Shown here: positions 1 to 10,361 of the stretch, piece by piece
Numbering within the stretch: position 1 is the stretch's first letter
How the letters are laid out: every line of letters begins with the position of its first letter
From: Linnemannia hyalina
Lineage: Eukaryota; Mortierellomycota; Mortierellomycetes; Mortierellales; Mortierellaceae
NCBI GenBank assembly: GCA_019671135.1
Contig: JAHRHY010000001.1
Span: 1,054,001-1,118,000 of the forward strand
Reading direction: 5' to 3'
Length of the DNA: 64,000 nt
Translations under genes and position numbers: made by a program
Notes under the pieces: generated by a model
Databases searched by the model: none
Told to the model about the DNA's origin: nothing
What the model saw: only the letters and a program-made list of their open reading frames with translations

Positions 1-840
1 GGATCGACACCTTTGCTGCGCCGGGGAAAAGTAGGATCTGGTTCTTTCATTTGAACCTCTCCTTGAACAGAGATCCACCCTCTCCTGTTCTCTCCTCAGG
101 TATATCTTCGCATCATGCTGAACTGACAAATCTGACTTTTCCACTCCTGTATCGGGAACTATTCTGCCGTCTCGTTTGTGTCCTGACTGTTCCAACGAGC
201 CTTAATCAACTAAAACTGTAAGCAATTCTTTTTATTCGACGCACCGAACCAACTTCTTTATGCCCAATAGAGTCGCCAATTAAAGTTCAAGCTTGTCGCA
301 TGGACATTTTTTTTTCTTTGTAGATGTTTATCCTTTCTTCACTTTCTCCCTCCATATGCGTCCACAGCGCAGACACCTATACTCTTCCAATTTGCAACAA
401 ACATCACCAGCATCAACAAAAGAAAGAAAAATATCTCCCGGGCAGAACGAATACCCGCTTGCTCTCGTTTTGCTGTTTAGATGGGTGTGTGTTGTTTATA
501 CCAGTGGTTGCTAACTCTCATTGACGTTGTTCTCTTGTTCAATTGCTTCATTGAGTAGGTTGAAACATCCCTGGTTGAAAAATCAAAGTCATGATATAGG
601 GCGGCCATTCCCGCTCAACCTTTCTTCTTTTCGTCTTTTGATTTTCCTCTCTCTTTCCTACTGTGTTCCGTCTCTTTGCCTGCCTCCCCTTCCTCGCTCT
701 TCCTTTGATCCTTCGTTCATTTATTCTTACATCCTTATTACCTCCATTCCATTCGTCATCACTCATACCCTGTTTCAACCATTAATATTTACTCTCATCG
801 TGCTCAGCCAACACACACTTCACTTACACACACAGACGTC
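1..840. other. upstream region of MFS gene
   Basis: No gene is recognised here. The open frames are short and pyrimidine-driven, without protein-like composition. The stretch from about 600 to 840 is strongly C/T-rich and ends directly at the MFS start codon, which is typical of fungal promoters and leaders. The first ~250 bases could belong to the 3' end of a gene outside the window, but nothing coding is visible. Confidence 0.5.
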
Positions 841-2932
841 ATGGCTGACAAACAAGAATGCGTAGAGCACTTGGACGATCCCTCCCCCAGAACCACCGGT
901 TCAGACCACTCTGGCTCTGCAACCGACATCGGAGGACCCATTGGTGGTGGAGAGTTGTCACCGTCAAAGTTGGAGAGGACAACGAGTATGGACCACCAGA
1001 ACACGGCTCAGGCTTCGCTGGATGTTGAGATGGCCAAAGCCCACATCTCCACGTCCGAACCTCCATCCAGACGATGGATCGTTCTTGCCACTGCCACACT
1101 TGGTGCTCTATTTGTATCCCTCCAGGGTTCTGCCCTTATTGTCGCGCTGCCGGATCTCATGAGGGAACTTGATGTAAGTTTTTGAGAGTTCACTCGTTCT
1201 TTTTTTTCCACTTACGTCTTCCCCGCCACATCTTCCCCTCCACAACTCTTCTCTTGGCGCTCTGTTTCATTTCCACATCTTCGTCGGATAATTGCCATCT
1301 CATTCTGGATAAACATGGCCAACCCAATGCTTACTTTTTTGTTACGTTCGCCTGGGCGTTGTGTTTATTAGATCGATTTTGCCACGATCATTTGGGTGTT
1401 GTTGACATATACACTGGCCATCACAGCAACTGTTCCTCTACTTGGCTACGTTGGCGATGCAGGCCTCAAGGGTATTCGGTACGTCCTCTCTCATTCCTTG
1501 TCTCTTGCTTTAGTCTCTTCCAGCACACGCGTTCAACTCCCTTCATACCTCATGCTCATTCCTTCTCTCTCACCAACTCCGAACTTTGATATGGTTTAGA
1601 TGCCGCATGTTCAATATCGGCTTCTTTGTCTTTACCCTGGGCTCCCTTCTCTGCGGCCTCGCTCAAAAAAAATACAACGGTTACGATCTCCTCGGCTACC
1701 GTGTGGTCCAAGGTCTCGGAGGCGCCCTCCTCTTCTCCAACTGCTTCGCCATCGTGGCCGATAAATTCTACCCCTACAACCAAGTCGGACTCGCCAGTGG
1801 TATCATCAACATTGCCTTTGCGGCCGGAACGATTCTGGGACCCGTCATTGGAGGAGCGACGGTCAAAGCTAGCTGGAAATGGGTCTTCTTCTTCAACCTA
1901 CCGTTTGGAGCGCTCGGCACACTGGCTGGATTCCTGTTCTGCCATGACACCGTCTTTTCTCATGTCGAGTATGCGTCGTTCAGGAAGCTGGTTCCTACGT
2001 TCGACTACATTGGATTCATCAGTCTGACGGGCACGTTGGTCCTCTTGTTTGTGGTAGTCGTCAGTGCCTTGTTCCCCAACGGCAAGGTCTCGGAGAACTC
2101 TTCGCTGATCGGCATGGGTGTCGCGATGGGTGTCCTCTTTATTATATTCATCATCCAACAGGCGTTCGTCCGCGGCGGCAAGCGTTATAACCCCGCCAAG
2201 GCTCCCTTCATTGACTTTAACCTATTCAAGAACTGGGTCTTCAACAACACGGTCGTCCTCGGCGGTCTTGCCGGTGGTGTCGCCCGTACCAATTTGACCT
2301 TTTCCTACATCTTCTTCTTCCAAGGACCCTACAGCAAGGACCCCCTTATGGCTGGTATTTTGCTGATCCCCTTTGGACTGGGCATCATGATCGCTGGTAT
2401 GCCTGCCGGTCGTTTGGCGGACGTAATTGGATTCCGCTACCTCTGCACTGCCGGACTTGCCCTGGCTTCGCTCGCAACCCTGATTATGCCCTTGGTGATC
2501 AAGCCCGAAACCAACACCTGGGTGATCTCTGCGCTCCTCCTTGTCAGCGGACTCGGCTGGGGTCTCTACCAGTCGCCCTCAGCCTCGATCTCGATGCTTT
2601 GTATCCTCCCCCAGCAGCGGTCTGCCTCATCGTCCCTCCGTATCATGTTCACCATGCTGTCCCAGATGATCGCCATTGTCATCTGCTTCAAGATCATCAT
2701 CTCGGGTATGCCGCCAGAAGCCGTCCAGGAGCTATTCATCTACGGCGGAGGTATTGATGCAATGTACCTGCCCTCGTTCATGCATGGCTGGAAGATTGTC
2801 TGCTGGATCACTTTCGTAATCACGCTTGTCTGCTGTGTTTGCTCCTGGGGTCTACCCATCCGGCCTGTCCTGGCCAACACTGAGCCGAACTTGGATGCTG
2901 CTAGCGTTGCTGATATCGAGGAGGCAAAATAA
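841..2932 (+). CDS. MFS multidrug-type exporter (DHA14-like)
   Basis: Predicted 590-aa integral membrane transporter of the major facilitator superfamily, probably a proton-coupled drug or small-molecule exporter. Three exons join in frame: 841-1173, 1372-1478 and 1600-2932, with GTAAGT and GTACGT donors. A hydrophilic N-terminal tail of about 75 residues precedes the first membrane segment (WIVLATATLGALFVSLQGSA). The exon 3 sequence has the antiporter motif C region GTILGPVIGG followed by SWKWVFFFNLPFG, and RVVQGLGGALLFSN, both typical of the 14-helix drug:H+ antiporter family. About 14 hydrophobic segments can be counted. The ATG at 841 follows a C/T-rich leader and is the first ATG of the frame. 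The substrate cannot be told from sequence; a siderophore or toxin exporter of the same family is possible. Confidence 0.92.
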
Positions 2933-3216
2933 ACAATAATAAACGCCGACGCCATTCTTTTTCTAATGCCACTGTCAACCAGGCCCCTCGTCATTTCTCC
3001 TTAATGCATTGCAAAAAAGTACAATATGTTTCATTTTGAGTGCTCGCATTGACAGTTCAAGAACCATGTCGCAGTGATCTGACCACTCTGTGTGAGATTT
3101 TTTATTAAGTAGTTGTAAAAATAATAATACGAAATGGGCAGGTTGCTATGACTTGTGGGTGTCAGCGAAAGCGCAAATGCACACCCCTCCTTTTCCCCCA
3201 AGAAGAGGCTCTCTTC

Positions 3217-3516
3217 TCAAACACTTTGGGCTGGTGCAGGAACAGCAGGGTCAGAAGGAGAAGCAGCAGCTGCTGCCTCCTTCGCACGGGCTGCTTTCAC
3301 CATATTCCTATAATCTTCTGGGTCGAGTCCGCGACGGTGGTGGAACAGCTGTCGTCGGTAACCCATAGGTGGAGTTGTGTTGCTGGTGGTTGTGCTCGAA
3401 CCGAGTCTGAAGTTATCGTCGGTGGATGGAGCGGCGGTGACGACGGTGGCGATGGTTGTGGATGTGAGTGTTAGGATGGTAATTGCCATGCATAAGGTGG
3501 AGATTGTCAACTTCAT
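3217..3516 (-). CDS. small secreted protein, 99 aa, unknown
   Basis: Single-exon gene. The start chosen at 3516 (MKLTISTLC...) gives a clean signal peptide: a short basic n-region, a hydrophobic core rich in T, I, L and V, then TAAP at about residues 27-30. The frame is open further upstream to 3603, but that extension is hydrophilic and would bury the signal sequence. The mature part is short, with a Ser/Thr-rich stretch, dibasic RR pairs near residues 54-55 and 61-62 (possible Kex2-like cuts), then a helical KAARAKEAAAAA stretch and a Pro/Ala tail. After processing at the second RR it would release a ~37-residue peptide starting GLDPEDYR. No family is recognised. It converges with the MFS gene, about 280 bp apart. 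Confidence 0.6.
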   Translation of the reverse strand: MKLTISTLCMAITILTLTSTTIATVVTAAPSTDDNFRLGSSTTTSNTTPPMGYRRQLFHHRRGLDPEDYRNMVKAARAKEAAAAASPSDPAVPAPAQSV

Positions 3517-4818
3517 GTTGAGGAAAAAAAATATAGAATGTTCCTTTTGGTTCTCGCGTTTGTGTTTTGGATGGTGTTGTTGTTGGTGATTTGGTGGACG
3601 CAAAAATCGTTGAATAAAGAAGAGATGGAAGGAAAGGAAGAAAGGAAGAATGGTACAATATATGAGAGTGACATAAAAAAAGAGAGTTGGTTCACTAAAG
3701 ACCCGCGGAGCTGTGTGATATCAAGGAGGTACTTTCTCGATATTATCTTTATTATATCTCCCCTTCGATCTGGCGTACTAGCCTATTAAATTAGTGTTCT
3801 CTTCGTAGGTTTAGACGGCAACTAAGCGAAGGGGCTCTTGGTCGCAATAAGCTTAGAAAACAAAACGCTTCTGTCTCCTTGCTTGAACGATATGGTGCAG
3901 ACTTATTTGTTCAGCCTCCTTTTTTCGTATATGCTCGCTAATCTTTGTGCTTTGCATTTATATCAGTGCTTATACAGTGTAGACACTACAATCCTTGGGT
4001 GTAACTTGACGCGCTGCTGCACATACCACAACGCTTGAAGAATCAGATACTAAGTGTGAAATATCAGAAACCAAAAAAGGCCAGCTAGCTTGACGCATAG
4101 GGATCAAAAGTCGCGAAATTATTTTGAAACTCCACGCGTTGCACTGATAGAATGAATTGATCAAACTAGCGCGATTAATCAGGTCGCCATGGCTTACCTG
4201 CGCCCATTACCGCATCTCCCAAGCTTCTGAATGTAAAATACATATTCGAACACGCCCCAACGTCATCAGTGCCTTGCCTCGTCCCCCATATCCAGTCTCA
4301 TGAAGCTATACTTTTTGTTTTCCTCGGATTGATCGTGTTATGAACCAGCAAGGGCTCAACCTCCCTGCAGTTCAATCATTTCAGGAGGTGTTGCAAGGTT
4401 CTCCTTCGAGCAGTTTTAATTCCATGACCTTTTGCTACACATAATGGCTCAGCTTTCTCTATTGTTCGGTGTATATGTCTTCACGGTCATGGATGATCGA
4501 GATGAAAGCGAAGAAGGAGCGGTGTTCTTCTTGGCATGGGATGAAATAGAAGTAGATTTTGAACTTTACAATGCACCTCTTCGAAGAATAACCGAGAGCC
4601 GATAGGCAGGACCAAGAGCAGACAAAAAAGACATAAAAGGAAGCAGGCCTTCGCTGATTGATTCTCCTCATCCGCTTTTTAACGAATCCACATACACATG
4701 CACAACCACACTCTTCGGTCAACAGCAACCACGAAACGAATCCCTATTAACGACGTCTCTTTTCATATCTTATTGGTGTCTTCACACACACCTTATTTTT
4801 CTATTCACAAATAACACC
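3517..4818. other. intergenic, divergent promoters
   Basis: This separates two secreted-protein genes transcribed away from each other. No protein-like reading frame of useful length was found, and no tRNA or repeat stands out. Both promoters presumably lie here. The last 60 bases before 4819 are AT/CT-rich. Confidence 0.5.
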
Positions 4819-5670
4819 ATGAAATTCATCGGTGCCCTCGCAGCAGCTCTTTCCATCTTTGTTGCAACATCCCTGGCAGCTCCCGCATCCATCAACCACA
4901 ACAATGGTCTCGTCGACTCTCTCGCCAGCACCGGCGCCCTGCCTCTCGGAAACACCCTCGGAGGAGCAGGAGGTGCCATCAACGGCCTTAGTACCCGCTC
5001 GACCTCGCAAAACATTGGAAAATCCATGATCCCAATGACCAAACGCAACAACAACCTCCACGTCAACGCGATCCTGGACGCGATCCTTGAATCAAACACA
5101 AAAATAATTGTAAAGGCGCTCGCAAAGCTCAAACTTGACCTTTGTTCCGACATCCACGCAAAAATCAAAGTCCTCGCCACCGGTTTACTCACCACCAACC
5201 TCGACATCCTCATCCCCAAGATCTCGGCAAAAGTCAATGCCGAGACTAACGCCGCCATCAACACTAAAGTCGAACTCGATACCCAGTCCCTGGTCAAGGA
5301 CAAGATCCGACAGCATGGATTGCATGCGATTCACAAGCATTGTCCGCATGCGGATGATCGGTGTCTGCGCAAGCATGCCCGTGAGATTGTCGAGTGTGTC
5401 GAGCGAGCGGTTCGGGGGGATGTGTTGCACCTGTTTGTGGCGCTCAAGGCTAACCTGATGGCGCACGTCCGCGCAAAGATTGCAGTCGTAGTGAGGGATT
5501 TAGGCGTGAACCTGTTGGTGGAACAGATTCATGTCCAGGGATTTGTCGATGCGGTCGCAGAGTTGGACGCGCATTTCGATATGTGCTCTCATGTCATTGT
5601 CAAGGGCTTGCATGTTGAGGTCAAGCCTCATGCCGTTTCCTCCATCAAGTCCATCTGTCGTTCCCGTTAA
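4819..5670 (+). CDS. secreted six-cysteine helical protein, 283 aa
   Basis: Single-exon gene. The N-terminus MKFIGALAAALSIFVATS is a clear signal peptide with a likely cut after SLAAP near residue 21. A Gly/Ser-rich pro-like region follows up to a dibasic TKR at residues 75-76, a candidate Kex2-type site. The rest (about 200 residues) is predicted mainly helical, His- and Lys-rich, with six cysteines. Three of them lie close together (C-x6-C-x10-C around KHCPHADDRC), and the others are at LDLC, FDMC and SICRSR. An even cysteine count in a secreted protein suggests three disulfides. No known domain is recognised. It may be a wall-associated or host-interacting protein, but that is inference. 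A T-rich 3' region follows. Confidence 0.85.
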   Translation: MKFIGALAAALSIFVATSLAAPASINHNNGLVDSLASTGALPLGNTLGGAGGAINGLSTRSTSQNIGKSMIPMTKRNNNLHVNAILDAILESNTKIIVKALAKLKLDLCSDIHAKIKVLATGLLTTNLDILIPKISAKVNAETNAAINTKVELDTQSLVKDKIRQHGLHAIHKHCPHADDRCLRKHAREIVECVERAVRGDVLHLFVALKANLMAHVRAKIAVVVRDLGVNLLVEQIHVQGFVDAVAELDAHFDMCSHVIVKGLHVEVKPHAVSSIKSICRSR

Positions 5671-6097
5671 TGTTTTAGCCGCGATGAGCTTTTGATTCAG
5701 ATTGGAAGAGGAGCGGGTGAGGCCAAGTCCATACGCCATTTTTTTTTTTTTTTTTTCGTTCCATGTTTATTCTGCACCCGCCTCAGTTTTTTTTTTTTTT
5801 TTTACTGCTCTGTCCTGCCATGTGCTCTAGCATGTAATTTGCATTTGATGTTCTTTTGTCATGACCAATCAATTTCACGCCTCTCTTTTACTTCTTTCTT
5901 ACCTCAGTCCTAGCATTCAATAAACGAAATGATATACATATTTTTCCAGTTGTCTTTATTTACAGCTGAAAGCAAGCAATGGGTCGGGTATGGAGGATGG
6001 GTGGGTGGACTATGGTACATGTACAGGGCGTGAAAAGGAAGGAGAGAGCGATGCGAAAAAAGCAAAATATAAACAAAACAAAGCCAGCGCAAAGGCC

Positions 6098-6129
<32 letters not shown>

Positions 6130-6261
6130 AGAATGAAAGCTTTGGTGAAGACGGAGGACAAAGTTCGCAATCACAGTACAAAGAAGAAAGAAAGAGTGGT
6201 GTGGCATAAGCGCGTTGGGGGTTTGCACAGCGCCCATGCTTGTTTTGCGGGAGGTTCTGCC
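5671..6261. other. convergent 3' region
   Basis: This lies between the stop codons of the secreted protein (+) and the WD40 gene (-). It holds two oligo-T tracts near 5740-5800 and one long A tract at 6098-6126, with no gene. It probably contains both polyadenylation regions; an AATAAA-like string lies near 5920. Confidence 0.5.
6098..6126. repeat. poly-A tract (29 nt)
   Basis: Uninterrupted A run in the convergent 3' spacer, downstream of the WD40 gene when read on the minus strand as poly-T. No target-site duplication or retroposed gene body is evident next to it. Confidence 0.9.
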
Positions 6262-9200
6262 TCACCATCCGTTTTTGATGTCAATGGCAGGACGGGCCAA
6301 CTTACGACCCTTTTCCATCCACTTTTCGTCCGACTCTTGTAACTGGCTCTGGAGTTCCTTTGTGAACCAACTAATTTAATTAAATGAAAGCGTAATTAAG
6401 GAGGAAATTTCGCGAGTTAGTGAAATGAACAGGACCCCGTCCCTTTTAACCCGACGAAACACGGTAGCAACAAACAAACGTCCTGATGAAGAATTAAAAA
6501 AAAAAAAGCAAAGCGGCAAACTTACACAATGACATGATTGTCATCGCTGCAGGAGGCCATTATCCCAGGGTGGACAATGTTACTGGCCATGCATCCAGTA
6601 TGTTTGGAGTGCTCATCCAGGATACTGATCAAGTCGCCCGTCTCGACATCCCACAGATGCAGCTTGCCGTTCTCTGAGCCTGAGCACAGAATCTCTTCGT
6701 TGGGGCCAATAAACGTGGGTACGATTATGAAGGCATCATTCTCCAACGTCTCGGCTTCGAACGCACGGATGTAGGTCATCGTCTTGAGATCGTATAATGC
6801 TATATGTGGTGGGCGATGGATTTCCTTGTCGTTCTATATGCACAAAAATTATGGAAGAGAAGCGTTAGATGCTTCGGCTCAAACAATTGATATTATCAAA
6901 TGTACAACACAATGCAATGCAAGAGTTTACTCACCCGCACTGTAACGGCTGCATAACGGCCTTGATGTGACACATTCACGGTTGTCGTTCGTTGGGGTTG
7001 GGCACCAAGGCTCCTAAAGAGTCAAAGGAATTAATCGTTTAGACAGTTGTCGAGCAACCTGCAGCATTCTATCGGATTTCTGGCAGCCGTCGTCGCTCCT
7101 TTCTGGTTACCTTATCGTGTGGGTCTCTCCAAATGAGTGAATGTCGAGGGTCAGGCTCGAAGTCAGGACAGCAAAGTCGTTCGTTCCAGGAATGTTCCTA
7201 ACAAACTTGCCCGCCTGATCCTTTTCGACCGTGTACTCCTGGGTGATATCGCCCTTGAGGTTCTACAAAAGCATGAAGCCAATTCAATTGAACCATGTTA
7301 GCGCAGGCTTTTTCTTTACGGACAGCCTTTCTTCGATGAACAAGTCGACTGAGGACTTTCTCCTGGACAAAAACTCAAATTGAAAAACAACTTACATAAA
7401 TGGTGACTTTGCCTCTGTCGTCAGTGTAAAGAAAGCGCTTACTGTCAGGGAACCAGGCAACATCCGAAACTATGGTGGTGCCGGTGCTGTCTTGGGAGGG
7501 TCTGGTGAAGAGGAACTCGCCTGACTCGATCTCAACGACCTGCAGCTCGTAGATGAAATCTTTATGCCAACCATCATATCCGAGGTTGAGTAGCAAATAC
7601 TTGCTGTCGGGGGACCAGCTGACATGACTGATTGAACGTTTGAAGTTGATGGTCCTGAAGATGCTTGGCTCTGGAGTCTATTTCCGTAAGAAAGTGGCAA
7701 CGAGAGTTAGGTGGGGCAAAGGAAACAAAGATGGTTCTGAGGTAAGCATGAAGGAAGGGGATGAGATTTCTTGTTCGATCGCGTTTTTACGCTCACAACG
7801 AACGAATCAGCGCTTTCTTTTCAATTGCTGTCTGGTTCGGTTTATATTTTGTGTTTACACACAGAACAAATAAACAATGCAAAACAATGCAGCCACAAAG
7901 ACGCAATTAGACATTTGGGTCCCCTTTTTCCATCTTGCATTTTTTTTTTTTTACTGATCCAAGTAGGGCACGCTTAAACTTGAACACCCTCAATGGCTTA
8001 TTGATGCATGAATGAAAAACTAACGGACTCCATTCAGTCTGGCAACGCAACCCGCTCCAAATCCACACCCCATTCAGATTTCATCAGCAAATAGATAAAG
8101 AGAAGGAAATTTGTGGAGGGTCAAGAGCATGGAGCCCGCTCCTCGGAATAAAAATACAAAAAAATAATAAGTTGAGCATCTGCACCAGCAGAACGAGACA
8201 CAATCTGGTTGCCTGTTATGGGCTGCTTTGGTGTCCAGCTTGCTTTGGGCGTCCCAGTGTCCAAGAAGGACCTTAAAGATCTGGGCGTCGTTGTTATTTC
8301 CATCTCGGCGATATCGGGCAATTATGTCGCAGACGCCAGATAATAATAAACAATTGGGAGAGATAGCCAGGTCGGTTTGAATTGAACAGCCTATGAGAGT
8401 TTTTCAGATTCTATTGATTCAGCAGCTCACTTGGCAACCATCGACCACTCGATCCTCTCCTTTTCTTTTCTTTTTTCTCAGTGATCGAAAGGAGGACAAG
8501 CCCTTTCTTTTTAGAACTCCATCTCTTATTCACCACCGCCTATGCAACCTGTGCTTGCCTTGTGCTGTGATACAATTCCCTCTCTTTCTCTGCTCTCCCT
8601 CCCCACATCATCAGCAGCAAGGAAAGTGGACAAACCGTCTCTTCCTAATCATCGATACCCAATAGAAAGAATCGCTCTCTTGTTTTTCTTTCCTCTCACC
8701 TCTCCCCAAACAAGCAGACGAGCAACACAAAAAGAACATCATCCACAGAGGGAAAAGGGTGAGAAAAAAGTAATCTAAGGAAGAAAAAAAAATAAAAAAT
8801 AATAATACAAGCAAACCCAAAATCCAATATGGGACAGCAAACCGAATACAGAAAGGGACAGGGAGGAGGGGATGGGTTAATGGTATTACCATGAGGTCCT
8901 GCCAGATGATAACAACTTGATCCAGACCAACTGAGGCGAGGTATTGCCCCGACGGCGAAAAGTGGACGAACCAGCACTCATCCATATGGAACGTCAACCG
9001 ATGGCGAACCTCGCTTGGGACGAGATTTTGCAGGGCATCCCGGCGCTGGCCCTCAAGGCACTGGTAGGCGCTATCCCGTTCGCGTAGCTGGTTGTGGGTC
9101 TCTTCCATGATGTTCGAAATGCTGTTGCTTCGCGCGCTGGAGCAGTACGAGCACGAGGGGAGCATGGGCCCTGCCAAGGCCATGTCCTGGTCGTGTCCTC

Positions 9201-9573
9201 CATGCTGGGTATTATCGAGCTCGTGATGGTGAAGATGGTGGTGGTGGCCGAGTGGACAAGGCTGTGGGGAAGTTTTTGAGGACCAGGATGCGTCGGAGGG
9301 ATCGATGGGACTGTAGACTGTGGCGATGCTAGAGGGGCGGGTGTAATGGTTTCTGTCAGTGGTTGGGGAAGTTAAGGAGGAGGAATTGGGTGTGGCAAGG
9401 GAGGTGGAGGCAAAGAAGTCGGCGAGGTCCTTCTCGACGTCCTGGTCGTCTTCTTTGATAAAGGGGTATGCGGCGGAGAGAGCGTTTGTGTTGATCTTTG
9501 GGTGGTATCTTGCCGAGGGAGACCGTTGAGGGGATGACATGGACTGTTTGCGGGGAGGTGGGGAGAGTGACAT
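6262..9573 (-). CDS. WDR26/Gid7-like WD40 protein
   Basis: Predicted 537-aa protein. Six exons on the minus strand join in frame: 9573-8890, 7677-7396, 7262-7111, 7013-6935, 6833-6526 and 6370-6262. The N-terminal ~185 residues are Ser/Pro/His-rich and unstructured. WD40 repeats follow, beginning DECWFVHFSPSGQYLASVGL and ending with GSENGKLHLWD and MASCSDDNHVIVWF. The repeat wording (DE-W-V-FS, VIIWQ, then VSWSPDSKYLL) resembles WDR26/Gid7, scaffold subunits of the GID/CTLH ubiquitin ligase. The usual LisH-CTLH helices are not visible, so the exact orthology is unsure. The start at 9573 is favoured by an AACA-type context; the frame stays open upstream to 9903 but is low-complexity there. The first intron, 8889-7678 (1,212 nt), is unusually long. 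Confidence 0.85.
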
Positions 9574-10326
9574 TGTTGTTTGTTGTAGAGGTATAGGTGT
9601 GAGGGTGTATGTAAGGGTCAGCAAGGGTTGTGGAGAGGATGAAGGTGAGTATTGAATTGGCGAATGAAGAAGGACAGGAGAAAGGAAAGGGAAGGGTATA
9701 TGAGTTCGTGCCAGACGAGTGACAAGGAAGGGCGGAGGAAGGTGGAGGTAAAAAGAGAAGAAAGGAGGAGAGAAGGAAAAGACAACAGGAAGGAGATAAC
9801 AAAAAAAAAAAGAAAGAATGGTCGGATGGGTTGCTAGGTCACTTGGACGACAGAGTTGGAGTCGAGTGGTTGAGTTGAGTGTGAAAAATGACAAAACATA
9901 CAAACAAAAAAGAAGGGAGCAACCGTGCGAACCTGATTATGAATAATGATTATGAATACTGATTATGAACGCCAGAGTAGAATCCCATTCATCTCTCTCG
10001 GTCTATCCCTCCTCTTGTACCCCTAATGTCCCACCTGCCGTACCCTGTTCCCTGTCGATAAACATCTGATCGTGCTGTGATAAATAACACGCAGCCAAAT
10101 TGGATGCATCCTCTTCCTCATTTATTCCCATCGGCCATCGACAACAAACACAAAAACTCTTGCATCCGATTGTTTCTCTGCCGTCGTTCGCTGTTTTTGA
10201 GTTCATCGATTGTTTTCATTATTTCGCATAATCATTTTGAGTTCTCTTTTCCTTCTTTGCGGGCTTGTCCTCTTTGTTGTTCTCATGAAGAGCACCGTTT
10301 CCACGGACAATCACATTCATTGCACC

Positions 10327-10361
<35 letters not shown>

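Noticed and set aside
9574..9903. N-terminal extension of the WD40 protein from an upstream ATG
   Set aside because: The extension is hydrophobic low-complexity Phe/Ser/Pro; the ATG at 9573 has a better context and a protein-like start.
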